From: an uncultured Nitrospirota bacterium
GTDB taxonomy: Bacteria > Nitrospirota > Nitrospiria > Nitrospirales > UBA8639
Assembly (NCBI GenBank): GCA_937139405.1
Contig: CAKZPV010000003.1
Location: forward strand, 186,001-250,000
DNA: 64,000 bases
Direction of reading: 5' to 3'
Shown here piece by piece: positions 1 through 9,650 of this stretch. The position numbers were made by a program, and so were the translations under genes. The first letter of the stretch is position 1. Every line of letters starts with the position of its first letter. Below the pieces are notes generated by a model, which was given only the letters and a program-made list of their open reading frames with translations, did no database searches and was not told the DNA's origin.

Positions 1-1242
1 CGTCAGCTTTCCCGCACCAGCGGCGGGCGTCATTCCGATGCCAGGATGCGGATCGTGGTCAAAGCTGCACACCGCCATGGCGTTATCCTCATCGAGGACC
101 ACGACGGCGGTTGGTGCCGAGAACTTGAGCACGTCTTCCCGCTCAATCCCCGGTCCGATACCGGAGTCGAAATTCATGCTGTTGGATTGATCGAGCACCA
201 TTGCGACAGCCGCCGAGGGGCGCGCAATTGTATTGGCGGTGAGGTCGACATCAAATTCCTCACTGGTCTCATCACAGCGAATGGTGACGGTGCCCGTGGC
301 CGTATCTCCATCGCTGGTGCCCTGATAGGTGAGCCAAAGACGCCCTTTCGTGTCTACGTCAGGATCGGCCGTGATCGGTGAGGCCATCACGCCGAATGTT
401 GTAGCAGGTGGCCCGGTGATTACGGTTGGGCCATTGACCACAGTAAAGTGCACGGGCTCACAGGCGTTGACGCTAAACACAGCGGCACCCAAGCGTGTCT
501 CACCCTCCGGTACCTCAATAAAGTTGATGACTGACGTATCCAGTACCACCTCTGGCAGGTCTTGCTCGAGTCCGGGAGGATATTGGTAAAGATTAATAGT
601 GCGGTGATCGATAACATCTGCAGGCGTGGTACTCCATGGTGCCATAGCATCGTTCAGACCGAAACCAGCACCGCTCGAGACGAAAGCTGCGCCGGGATGG
701 AGCAGTTGCCACTGCGCCCAGATCACGTCGATCCAGCAGTGATGCAGATAGAAGACGGGATCACCGGGTGAAGATGACGTAACCATCACGCCGCTCACCC
801 ACCTGTGCGGAGGGTTATGCAAGGCATTGCCCTCTGCGTATGGATGAAGAGCATCGTACGTATCATGACCTAGTGCCGTTTGCACGTTATCGGGTGGTGG
901 CAGTGTGTCGGAACCGAGTACTCTCCCGAGTCCCCAGGCGGCATCGAACTGCCCCAAGAAGTCGTTGTCCCAGAGTGGATCGGACGGACTGGTATCGACA
1001 GTTGAGTTCCAGTATGGAATCGAAATGTCGGGATGGTAGGAGCGGAGCGCATCCTCGAACCGTCGTAGAAACTCGCGGTGCCAGGGTAGAAACTGCGAGT
1101 GTCCATGCGCGGCACCAAAGAACGCATCATGATCGTTGGCGAACTGATCCACGACGCCAGTTGATTTCAAATGGTGAAGTGCCTGCACGAAACGGTCTCG
1201 CTCAGTTTTCGTAAGGTCACGGTAATTTTTTCGGCAGCGCAT
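1..1242 (-). CDS. Tyrosinase (type-3 copper) with C-terminal vWA-like domain; truncated at window start
   Basis: Hand translation of the minus strand from ATG at 1240-1242 is open to base 1. Contains AAHGHSQFLPWHREFLRRFEDAL (CuA-like), GDPVFYLHHCWIDVIWAQW (CuB signature), then VAMVLDQSNSM (DxSxS MIDAS). Not in ORF track because it runs off the edge. Confidence 0.9.
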   Translation of the reverse strand, partial: MRCRKNYRDLTKTERDRFVQALHHLKSTGVVDQFANDHDAFFGAAHGHSQFLPWHREFLRRFEDALRSYHPDISIPYWNSTVDTSPSDPLWDNDFLGQFDAAWGLGRVLGSDTLPPPDNVQTALGHDTYDALHPYAEGNALHNPPHRWVSGVMVTSSSPGDPVFYLHHCWIDVIWAQWQLLHPGAAFVSSGAGFGLNDAMAPWSTTPADVIDHRTINLYQYPPGLEQDLPEVVLDTSVINFIEVPEGETRLGAAVFSVNACEPVHFTVVNGPTVITGPPATTFGVMASPITADPDVDTKGRLWLTYQGTSDGDTATGTVTIRCDETSEEFDVDLTANTIARPSAAVAMVLDQSNSMNFDSGIGPGIEREDVLKFSAPTAVVVLDEDNAMAVCSFDHDPHPGIGMTPAAGAGKLT

Positions 1243-1243
1243 A

Positions 1244-1492
1244 TCATTTCCCTCCCTTTTCGGTCTGGCGTTCAGGCCGAACTTTGGTAGCCTTTCGCTG
1301 GTGGTCGATATACTTTCGGGCGAGATCCATTAGGTTATCGCTCCAGTCGTACGCATACTCGCGCAGAAAGTATGATCCGTTCGCCAGCTGACGGTAGCGC
1401 ATAAGTCTCTTGTCAATAAGAAGTTCGGGCTTGCCTTCGCGGTCCTGCATCTCGATACGATGTCCCTTGTGCTCTTCATATGTAGGTTTCAT
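1244..1492 (-). CDS. Small hypothetical protein closely linked upstream of the tyrosinase
   Basis: 82-aa ORF; its TGA is 1 nt from the tyrosinase ATG (TGA-T-ATG), suggesting translational coupling. Confidence 0.65.
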   Translation of the reverse strand: MKPTYEEHKGHRIEMQDREGKPELLIDKRLMRYRQLANGSYFLREYAYDWSDNLMDLARKYIDHQRKATKVRPERQTEKGGK

Positions 1493-2673
1493 CTGAGTCC
1501 TCCTCCCGCCGTGAATATTTCAATTTGCAATGCCTGTATCAGATTCTTGTAGCTCAGGCTGCCGGCATTTTATTGGTCTAGCATCGTTCGCATGTTGCAT
1601 GGGTGGAATCTGATAGCTCCCTTGAGGGTGAGGCTTTCGACAATGGATTAGACAGAAGACGATATTCCTCCTTTTTCCTTCTGAACTGGTGACAGTGAGT
1701 TGTTGGCTTTCCTATTAATCGACTCATCGATCTTTGAACCTGTTGCTCTTGTTAGTTAAGTTTGCAAACAACACGCCAAGATAGGCTGGCGTGCTTACCT
1801 ACTTGTGAAATGAACAGATGTCCTTGAATTGTTAGAGTAAGTTTCCAATGCGAAGTAGGCGTGCTGAGAAAGGACCATTTGTATAAGCAGATTGAATGTA
1901 TCCATTTAGATGACGTGTTGTACCCAAATGAATAAAAAGATGATTGAGGACGGTAATCGAGAAACCCCACGCACAGTGTTTTCTTGTTCCTGCTCAAATG
2001 TCGTTGTTTCGCTCGGCCACGCGAAGTCAACGAGCATTCTGTGGTTCTTTTGTATAAGGGCCTTCTTCTCCTTCGCTGTCCACAATCATCAGGACGGAGG
2101 CACGTCCAGTTGTGAGTTGGCATGACAATTTTTCGGACTAACTGAATAGTTGCTGAAAACGAACCTGTCATATGAGAAAGAACAGCTTAAGAACCAATTG
2201 GCCCTAGTCGGTCTTTTTCCTGGTTCACGTCAAGATATACCTAAGTGCACTTTACTCTTCTAACAAACTTTCATCTCGCCACATCATCCTTTACCGATTC
2301 TCTGCGGAAGGTAATATTTCTATCGAGGACCACATGCATGCTGAACATTGTTCAACTGGTTGTCGTCATGGTCGTGAAAAACCTTCCTGGTCATTTCGGG
2401 TATTTGACGCTTATTGGAGACGCTAGCGGTCAACTGGTGGTGCTGCCGAAATTACTCGCCACGCACCGGTACAAAATTATCGATGGTGAGCAAGTTAACT
2501 GGGTATAGTATTCGCGTCGATCAGCATGACCGGTCTTCCCCTGATTTTTGCGGGACCACCTAAATAGAGTCACAAGAGGCATGGTCGTTTCGTTTTACCT
2601 AGCTAATGAAGAGAGGCTGGGTATGGAGAGGGAGAGTGCTGCATCTCACGAGTAATGATATTGGGGAGAACCA

Positions 2674-2769
2674 CTGAATCACTGTCAGTGGACCTGTAGG
2701 CGAAAAGTCCTTACCGGCGAAGGATTTGCTGTGAGCTCTGATTGAGAAAAACCTGTTGTGGGACCTGTT
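2674..2769 (+). repeat. Dispersed ~100-bp direct repeat, copy A
   Basis: Shares gaaaagtccttaccggcgaaggatttgct(g/a)tgagctctgattgagaaaaacctgttgtgggacctgtt with copy B (one mismatch over ~68 bp). Confidence 0.9.
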
Positions 2770-2808
2770 GGGACAGGCTGAAGGTGGAATGGTTAAGGAA
2801 CCTTTGGT

Positions 2809-3708
2809 CTATTTCGGTAATGCTTCCAAAATTTGCGATTTCAAGGCTTTGACCATTCCCTCCTTTAAATATCCTTTTCGTAGTGTGAGATACACCGTGC
2901 GCTGTGGTCTCTTGCCAGAGAATGTTCGCAAGAGCTTCTTTTCTTTCGGATGAAGTTTTAGCGTGGCAAGGTACGGCAGCAGGGTATAGCCAAAATTCTC
3001 TTGCACCAACAATCTGAGTGACTCCAGATTTCCAATCTTAAAATTGACATGCCCAGGTAGCTGTGACACATCCTGTCGAAGACTACATGCGCTGATAACT
3101 GCGTCGCTTAAGCAGTGTCCTTCTTCCAGCAACCAAAGATCTGTCAAACAGATATCGCTAATTGACACCTGTGCCTTTTTCAGCAGCTTATGGTCTTTAT
3201 GGACAAATAACAGAAACTCTTCGTCGTACAACCGTTCCTGGATATACAACTTCTCATCTTCCTGTGTGGCAACAATGGCCACATCAATGTTCTCACGCTC
3301 TAATTGCTTGAGACAGCTGTGAGTCGTAACCTCAGAAATGCTGAGATCAACTTGAGGATAGGTGTGATTAAAGGACTTGAGAAATCGCGGCACTAAATAC
3401 GGGGAAATGGTTGGAATGACTCCGACGTTGAGTTCGCCCATGAGTCCGTGTTTTTGCGTGTGAACCAGTTCGGGAATCCTCAAGGCTTCATTCTGTAGCA
3501 CTTTGGCCTGTTCAATAATGAGCGCCCCGATCTTGGTGGGGCGAATGGGCGATTGTGATCGATCAAAGATGATGACCCCCAACTCCTCCTCGAGTTTGTG
3601 AATCTGTGTACTGAGGGCAGGTTGACTGACGAAACGAGAGTCCGCCGCCCCCCGAAAACTTCTTACCTTTGCCACGGCCAACAGATATTCGATTTGGGTC
3701 AAGGTCAT
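2809..3708 (-). CDS. oxyR: LysR-family hydrogen-peroxide regulator, OxyR-like
   Basis: N-terminal LysR HTH (MTLTQIEYLLAVAKVRSFRGAA...QPALSTQIHKLEEELGVIIFDR); divergent from a catalase gene. Confidence 0.85.
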   Translation of the reverse strand: MTLTQIEYLLAVAKVRSFRGAADSRFVSQPALSTQIHKLEEELGVIIFDRSQSPIRPTKIGALIIEQAKVLQNEALRIPELVHTQKHGLMGELNVGVIPTISPYLVPRFLKSFNHTYPQVDLSISEVTTHSCLKQLERENIDVAIVATQEDEKLYIQERLYDEEFLLFVHKDHKLLKKAQVSISDICLTDLWLLEEGHCLSDAVISACSLRQDVSQLPGHVNFKIGNLESLRLLVQENFGYTLLPYLATLKLHPKEKKLLRTFSGKRPQRTVYLTLRKGYLKEGMVKALKSQILEALPK

Positions 3709-3723
3709 TGTCTCACCTCTTTT

Positions 3724-3770
3724 GATAAGTAAAAGTTATCATATTATAGAATAATAGTATTTTACTTATC
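3724..3770. promoter_or_regulatory. Inverted repeat in the oxyR-katA divergent promoter
   Basis: GATAAGTAAAA (3724-3734) and TTTTACTTATC (3760-3770) are perfect 11-bp inverted arms around an AT-rich core. Confidence 0.6.
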
Positions 3771-3853
3771 ACGCCATATTTGCGATATCTAATACATCGA
3801 GAGGCAAGAACAAAAGAATATCACTCTGAACAAGAAAAGAAGGAGAATCTATC

Positions 3854-5302
3854 ATGGCCAAACAACCACTCACCACCTCTGCTGGAATGCCCGTATCTGA
3901 TGATGAAAATAGTTTGTCGTTTGGACCACGAGGCCCATTAGCGCTTCAGGACCATTACTTAGTTGAGAAACTCGCCCATTTTAACCGCGAACGAATCCCA
4001 GAACGAGTCGTTCATGCGCGAGGGTCTGGAGCCTATGGAACCTTTACCGTCACCAACAGTCTCAAGGATTTTACCCTGGCCAACTTTCTGCAACGAAACG
4101 GGCAACAAACGGAACTCTTTCTTCGCTTTAGTACGGTGGCAGGGGAACAGGGGTCATCCGACATGATCCGAGATCCCAGAGGGTTTGCCGTGAAGTTTTA
4201 CACCAAAGAAGGGAACTATGATGTCGTTGGCAATAACACGCCCGTATTTTTCTTACGAGATCCTCTTAAGTTTCCCGACTTCATTCATTCACAAAAACGC
4301 TGTCCGATGCGTAATGTCACCAATCCTGATGCCGTGTGGGATTTTTGGGCACACAACCCCCAATCGCTCCATCAAATCACAATCCTTTTTAGCGACCGAG
4401 GTATCCCCAAAAGTTTTCGGCATATGAATGGATATGGGTCGCACACATTTAGCTTTTGGAATACCAAAGGAGAACGGTTTTGGTTTAAATGGCATTTTAA
4501 AACCAATCAGGGAATCCAATGCCTCACGAATGAGGAAGCAGGAGAATATGTCAAAAACAAGCCTTGGGCCGCTCAGGAAGACTTGTTTGATAGCATCAAA
4601 TATAAGGTGTTCCCATCATGGACGATCTATGTTCAGATCATGCCGGAACCAGACGCGGAAACACATCCGGGAACCTTTGATCTGACGAAGGTCTGGTCCC
4701 ATAAGGACTACCCGCTGATGGAGGTGGGGCAATTGGAGCTGAATAAGAACCCGAACAATTACTTTGCAGAAGTGGAACAGAGCGCCATGTCACCGTCAAA
4801 CTTCGTTCCGGGGATTGGCCCCAGCCCCGACAAAATGCTGCAGGCACGGTTGTTCGCCTATCCCGATGCGCACCGATACCGGCTTGGGGCGAATTACAAT
4901 ACGCTTGACGTGAACCGCCCGCGAGCAGCTGCGGTCAATACCTATCAACGAGATGGCCAGATGTGCCCCTATCAAATCGGTTCCAAGAATTTCGGCACCT
5001 ACGACAACTCGACCTTTGATGGGCAAGATCATCCGTCGGGCGACGCCACGTATAAGGAACCCCCATTGAAGCTTTCACCAGCAACACTTGATCGTTTTGA
5101 TCATCGTGATAGGAATGATGAGTATCTTCAACCGGCCAATCTTTTTAAGCTGATGAATGAGAGCCAGAAAGGACAGCTGGCCTCGAATATTGCTGGCGCA
5201 CTCAGTGCGGCGAGAGACGAGATTCAAGAGAGAATGTTAGAACATTTCTATCTCGTGAGTGAAGCATACGGCAATTTAGTGAAAACCGAATTAGGCAAGT
5301 AA
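3854..5302 (+). CDS. katA: Monofunctional heme catalase
   Basis: 482 aa; RERIPERVVHARGSGAYG, RFSTVAGEQGSSDMIRDPRGFAVKFYT, FAYPDAHRYRLGANY (heme Tyr region). Confidence 0.97.
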   Translation: MAKQPLTTSAGMPVSDDENSLSFGPRGPLALQDHYLVEKLAHFNRERIPERVVHARGSGAYGTFTVTNSLKDFTLANFLQRNGQQTELFLRFSTVAGEQGSSDMIRDPRGFAVKFYTKEGNYDVVGNNTPVFFLRDPLKFPDFIHSQKRCPMRNVTNPDAVWDFWAHNPQSLHQITILFSDRGIPKSFRHMNGYGSHTFSFWNTKGERFWFKWHFKTNQGIQCLTNEEAGEYVKNKPWAAQEDLFDSIKYKVFPSWTIYVQIMPEPDAETHPGTFDLTKVWSHKDYPLMEVGQLELNKNPNNYFAEVEQSAMSPSNFVPGIGPSPDKMLQARLFAYPDAHRYRLGANYNTLDVNRPRAAAVNTYQRDGQMCPYQIGSKNFGTYDNSTFDGQDHPSGDATYKEPPLKLSPATLDRFDHRDRNDEYLQPANLFKLMNESQKGQLASNIAGALSAARDEIQERMLEHFYLVSEAYGNLVKTELGK

Positions 5303-5320
5303 TATCAGTTAATTTGATGT

Positions 5321-5352
5321 CAGCTTTCAGCTTCTCTAGAGGTTGAAAGCTG
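5321..5352. terminator. Hairpin downstream of katA
   Basis: CAGCTTTCA / TGAAAGCTG 9-bp perfect stem; no strong T-tract. Confidence 0.45.
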
Positions 5353-5574
5353 GCAGCTCTGATGCTGCGTCGGTCAGAGTCTTCTAAAGCGATCTATTTT
5401 TTGCATATCTCAATCATATCGGATTCAATGGTCAACGCTCTGCCGAAGGCTTATTGAGAGCTCCTATCTCGCCCATGGCGAATGGTCTTCCCGTGGTTCA
5501 TGTTGACTAAAAGGAGGCGCTGATGGGAAATAAGGATTTAATCCGACTGAACTATGTAGAGTCCACTACGAATC

Positions 5575-5677
5575 AGAGCAGCTGATTTATAGTCAGTGGG
5601 CGTGTGGGAGAAAAGTCCTTACCGGCGAAGGATTTGCTATGAGCTCTGATTGAGAAAAACCTGTTGTGGGACCTGTT
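5575..5677 (+). repeat. Dispersed ~100-bp direct repeat, copy B
   Basis: Near-identical to copy A over its 3' two thirds; shares agagcagctgat 5' end with copy C. Confidence 0.9.
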
Positions 5678-5719
5678 TCTGAATGGTTAGTTTTCCCTGA
5701 CATTGCCTCGAATAACTTG

Positions 5720-6052
5720 CTAGGAGAAGTTCTTGGTATCAAAGACCAAAAGTATTTCACAAATCTTCTCTCCTCGTAGTTTGAAGAACTGAGCAATTGT
5801 CAGACATCCTGATGGTTTATTGTATTCATAGAAAACGGAAATACCGGTCTCACTTTCCGCTATCTCAAGTATTTCGTACCGGCTTGGCTTGGGAGGGTTT
5901 TCCCGAAGGGACTGAATATATTCGTCGCGAGATTTGAATGTGTGTAAAGGGCCGGTTAATTGAAAATCCAACGCCAAGACCGCCTCTACCCCGCTGATAT
6001 CCCCTTTGCAAAAGCATGTCAGGTATTCGAGAACGATATCGCGATTGGTCAT
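5720..6052 (-). CDS. SnoaL/NTF2-like protein
   Basis: MTNRDIVLEYLTCFCKGDISGVEAVLALDFQLTGPLHTFKSRDEYIQSL resembles SnoaL-like fold proteins. Confidence 0.6.
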   Translation of the reverse strand: MTNRDIVLEYLTCFCKGDISGVEAVLALDFQLTGPLHTFKSRDEYIQSLRENPPKPSRYEILEIAESETGISVFYEYNKPSGCLTIAQFFKLRGEKICEILLVFDTKNFS

Positions 6053-6151
6053 GTATTCTCCCTTCCGTATGGCAATTCCCAGACTCCCTGAATACAATCT
6101 TCTCTCTTATCCCTTAGATAATCAATGTCAGAAAACAGGAGAATGACGGTT

Positions 6152-6538
6152 ATGACTGATCAACTTGAACAGAATAAGAAGAACGCGAAAGCTTTCTATG
6201 AGTTAATGTTTAACCAAGGACAACCCGCCAAAGCGATAAAGCAATATGTGGGCGATACGTATATTCAACATAACCCTATGGTCGGCGATGGGAAGGATGC
6301 GTTCATTACGTTCTTTGAAAAAAGCGCACGAGACTATCCTGAGAAGCGCGTCGTAGTGAAACGTGCTCTAGCTGAAGGGAACTATGTGGTGTTGCATTGT
6401 CAGCAAGAATGGCCTGGGGATGATGATTACGCCAGCATGGACATCTTCCGATTTGATGACCACGGGAAAATCGTTGAACATTGGGATGTGTTGCAAATCA
6501 TTCCAGAAACCTCAGCTCACGACAATCCCATGTTTTAA
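6152..6538 (+). CDS. SnoaL-like (NTF2 superfamily) protein
   Basis: [44 protein letters not shown]...[18 protein letters not shown] is a typical SnoaL-like pattern. Start could be 6125, 6143 or 6152. Confidence 0.85.
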   Translation: MTDQLEQNKKNAKAFYELMFNQGQPAKAIKQYVGDTYIQHNPMVGDGKDAFITFFEKSARDYPEKRVVVKRALAEGNYVVLHCQQEWPGDDDYASMDIFRFDDHGKIVEHWDVLQIIPETSAHDNPMF

Positions 6539-6607
6539 GACGAGGTCGAGAGTGTCGGGAAAGGTTGTTTCCGGGAAAACACTTGTGAGTAGGGCCAAAT
6601 AGGGGTA

Positions 6608-6710
6608 AGAGCAGCTGATCAACAGTCAGTGCGCCTGTGGGAGAAAATTTTTTATTGGTGAAGGCTTTGCCATGAATACTTATTGAGCGAAACCTGTTTT
6701 GAGACCTGTT
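6608..6710 (+). repeat. Dispersed ~100-bp direct repeat, copy C (diverged)
   Basis: agagcagctgatcaacagtcagtgcgcctgtgggagaaaa...gaaggctttgccatgaatacttattgagcgaaacctgttttgagacctgtt aligns to copy B over its whole length with substitutions. Confidence 0.8.
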
Positions 6711-6900
6711 ACTGAGGGGTGGCTGGTTGGAATGTATCTAGACAAAGATGAAGTATTGCACGGCAAGAGCTGACCACAGAGTCTTGATGATCACATTTAA
6801 ACTAATCAAAAGGCAAATCATGTAACAACAGACTTGACCCCTTTCCTTACCTATTTATGAATTTTCGTGCCTGACACGCCCCCTTTAATCCACGCCTAAA

Positions 6901-7629
6901 TTATCGATAAATGAGTGATTTCCATTCACAAAATTCGACAAGTGCCGATGAAAATGAGTCATGACGACCATGCGGTTCCCCGGTATTGGCCAGATTGAAA
7001 ATGCTAGGTCCTATACTTATATAAGTACTTTCAAATTTCGCTTGTTCATGTTTTTTGTAGACGTGTCTTCTTCGAACAGCTTGAACGGCTTTCGGCTCTT
7101 TGTCATGTAATTCCAAAATGTAGGACCGTAGTAATATGAAAATTGCATCGCAAAATTCTAGAACTTTGGTTTTTTCGGGGATTCGTCCTTTATGAATTAC
7201 TTCATTTCTAAACTTGCTTTGAGCACCGGTTAGCAGTTTGGGAGTATTTTTATTGTTTAAAGTATAGAGGAAAATAAACGCCCCCAATTGCCGTTCAGAA
7301 TGGTTCGATATTTTTTTCCAACTTTGGTCATACGCTGCAGGTTCTACCCCAGATTTTAAAGTGGTCAACTCTATATAAAATTCATAAAACCTTTCCAAGC
7401 ATGAACCCATATTCACCACGGCTTCTCGGAAATTTTCTTCGAGAAAGGCATTCATGCCAAAATTAAGAAGAATCTCAAAATGTTCATTTTGCAAAACCAT
7501 TTTAATTTCATGCCCTTGCGGGCATGTATTTAAATAAACACCGTCGTCACGAAATTGTACATCCATGAAGCAAGCCTCGATTTCCGGGTTATTTTTCTGA
7601 CATTCAAAACAGAAAACTCGATATTTCAT
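6901..7629 (-). CDS. Zinc-ribbon protein with HEPN-like helical domain
   Basis: N-terminal CFEC...NTCPQGH metal-binding pattern; C-terminal helical region with FRNEVIHKGRIPE (R-x4-H). Confidence 0.5.
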   Translation of the reverse strand: MKYRVFCFECQKNNPEIEACFMDVQFRDDGVYLNTCPQGHEIKMVLQNEHFEILLNFGMNAFLEENFREAVVNMGSCLERFYEFYIELTTLKSGVEPAAYDQSWKKISNHSERQLGAFIFLYTLNNKNTPKLLTGAQSKFRNEVIHKGRIPEKTKVLEFCDAIFILLRSYILELHDKEPKAVQAVRRRHVYKKHEQAKFESTYISIGPSIFNLANTGEPHGRHDSFSSALVEFCEWKSLIYR

Positions 7630-8187
7630 AAAGGCCTTCCTATAAAAGTCCTGCTAAACAGTAACCTTTCAACTCTGACAAAATTTTTCGATAAAATCTA
7701 GCAGGAGTGTGCTGATAGAAGAGAAAGACAGTGTGGAAGAAAGAACTCTCTAAAAGGATATGGGGTCAGGTCTTGCAATACTATATTGAATAAACGAAAA
7801 CAAGGTGCTTGACTCAGTGTTAGGCTCTAGCACTCTTGGTCAATCCGCGTGGGTATTCTCCTCGTTATCAGGTTCCTTCAGATAATTTGGCCTTCTCTTA
7901 TTTCTAGGAATTGTAAGACGCCAATTTTGGTAAATCTCACCCTAACGCCGAAGTACAAGGTAAAAAGAGGAGCCCAATTCCCAGAAATAGGTTTAGAACA
8001 GACTTTGCTCCGAATGGGGTGCTGGCGTGAACGATCTAGGAGATGAAGATATTGAAATAATTGTGTTCTAATTCGCCAGTTTCATCACTAAGAAATTTTT
8101 GGCAATTTACTGCCCCGATTTCTCTCTTTGAGAGAAATCCTATTTTTGCACAAAACGAACGCTCTTGAAATATTCTACAAGTCTATG

Positions 8188-8263
8188 AGGTGAGTCGTAC
8201 CGGGGGCGAACCTGTGGCCCGCTGATTAAGAGTTAGCTGCTCTCCCATCCGAGTTAACGGTCC
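8188..8263 (-). pseudogene. tRNA-Lys(CUU)-like remnant
   Basis: Minus strand GGACCGTTAACTCGGATGGGAGAGCAGCTAACTCTTAATCAGCGGGCCACAGGTTCGCCCCCGGTACGACTCACC; CTCTTAA anticodon loop, but mismatches in acceptor, D and T stems. Confidence 0.6.
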
Positions 8264-8336
8264 ACAAATCAAGAAATTAAAAAGGAATGAGGCTAAATTT
8301 TTCTTTAGTTGATGCTGGGCGACCAAGCTGCCAGCC

Positions 8337-8508
8337 TGCAGGCTTTCTTGATTCTCCGAACCAACCCAATAATCTTGTCCATCACCTGTTGGGATCGTCG
8401 TTCCTCTACTGAATTCAGGTTTTTCATGTCTTTTTTCGTATCGGGATCGGGCCGCATTTTTTGATACTAAATAAAATCCTGGATCACCTTCTGCATTTCG
8501 TCAAACAT
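8337..8508 (-). pseudogene. C-terminal fragment of a SelO-like gene
   Basis: MFDEMQKVIQDFI*YQKMRPDPDTKKDMKNLNSVEERRSQQVMDKIIGLVR matches FDETQKVIQDFIQYQKMQPDPEKKKAMNTLNSVEDRQSQQVMHKIMGLVR of the 12772-14634 gene, with an in-frame TAG. Confidence 0.85.
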
Positions 8509-8777
8509 AAAGGGTGTCAGGAACCTCTATTTAATCCTTGTTGCCCTGCTAATCAGAAGATGTCTTATTGTTCTCGTTCTTCTGAAAATTTATAGACAAA
8601 TCAATAGGCCTGCGATATAAGGTATAGCATTTATGAGTGAAACATCGAAGAGAAGTAATTGTGTGGTGTTTACCTTATGAGCTACCGAGGTGGACGAGCA
8701 GGATAATTCCTCAGGTCATCTACGGTAAAAGTGAGGACGACTGAGAGATTCCTGACAACCCCATTAAGAGTTAATGA

Positions 8778-9088
8778 TTGAAAACTATTCACGATTGCTT
8801 TGGACGCTCTGTAAGGCTCACAGATGAGCGTCTTGCTCATATCTTACAGCATCCGGAGATGGCTGGTATGGAAGCGGAGATTGAACGGGTCTTGCGGTTT
8901 CCTGCAGAAGTTCGTGTTTCTCGTGCTGACCTTGCCGAAAATTATTTTATGAATTCTATGCCCGAACCCCTGTTGGTGCCAAATGGTTATGTGTCGTGGT
9001 AAAGTACCCTTCAGATGATGCATTTGTGGTGACGGCCTATTTGACCGATCAATTGAAAGTAGGAGAAACGATATGGCTGAAAAAGTGA
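8778..9088 (+). pseudogene. Toxin-like nuclease family gene (PBECR/BrnT-like) with a single frameshift
   Basis: MKTIHDCFGRSVRLTDERLAHILQHPEMAGMEAEIERVLRFPAEVRVSRADLAE then, after a 1-nt shift near 8940, LFYEFYARTPVGAKWLCVVVKYPSDDAFVVTAYLTDQLKVGETIWLKK*. Confidence 0.65.
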
Positions 9089-9285
9089 AAGTGTGGTTCG
9101 ATCCAGAAGGGGATTTCCTGGAGGTGCAGTTTAAGGACGCCCCAGGATTCATGCGTCCGTCAGCCCACGATGCCGTCATGGAACGTGTTGATGAGCAGGG
9201 CCACGTGCTTGGGTTTAGTGTTCAGGGCGTGAGCCGTTTTCGAAAAGATCACCCATTAGAAGCGGAACTTGTAACTAAAGACTAA
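9073..9285 (+). CDS. DUF2283-family small protein
   Basis: VKVWFDPEGDFLEVQFKDAPGFMRPSAHDAVMERVDEQGHVLGFSVQGVSRF; overlaps the end of the preceding gene by 16 nt. Confidence 0.8.
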   Translation: MAEKVKVWFDPEGDFLEVQFKDAPGFMRPSAHDAVMERVDEQGHVLGFSVQGVSRFRKDHPLEAELVTKD

Positions 9286-9410
9286 TCTTTCCTTATCCCT
9301 TCAGCAGGGGTTTCTTAGTCCCTAACGCTCAACTTACCTGACAATTAAGCTATAGACTCGCATTCCTTTCTCTTCTGCAGTTTCCTCGTTGCTCTAGCCT
9401 TTATTTCAAG

Positions 9411-9641
9411 ATGCTACCAGAGGCCTTGCAAAGCAAGGTCTTCAGAAAATTACGAATGATCGACGCGGCCAGGAATATCGCAGATTTAAAGATACCGCCC
9501 AGCAACAGGCTGGAAAAAATGAAAGGTAAGTGGGGCACATATCATTCGATCCGCGTAACAGAACAATACCGGATATGGTTTATCTGGGAGAATAGGAACG
9601 CTTTGAATGTTGAATGTGGCGATTATCATGACAAACTCTAG
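9411..9641 (+). CDS. higB: HigB-type (RelE/ParE superfamily) toxin, probably N-terminally truncated
   Basis: LEKMKGKWGTYHSIRVTEQYRIWFIWENRNALNVECGDYH matches the HigB core; an upstream in-frame stop leaves no room for the usual first ~20 residues. Confidence 0.75.
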   Translation: MLPEALQSKVFRKLRMIDAARNIADLKIPPSNRLEKMKGKWGTYHSIRVTEQYRIWFIWENRNALNVECGDYHDKL

Positions 9642-9650
9642 GAGGAGAAC

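Noticed and set aside
1774-1793. Similarity of cgccaagataggctggcgtg to cgctaagataagctggcgtc at 54481-54500
   Set aside because: Only ~20 bp with mismatches; could be chance without genome-wide counts.
1752-2171. 139-aa minus-strand ORF in the tyrosinase-oxyR gap
   Set aside because: Composition looks non-coding, no recognisable domain, overlaps another ORF on the opposite strand.
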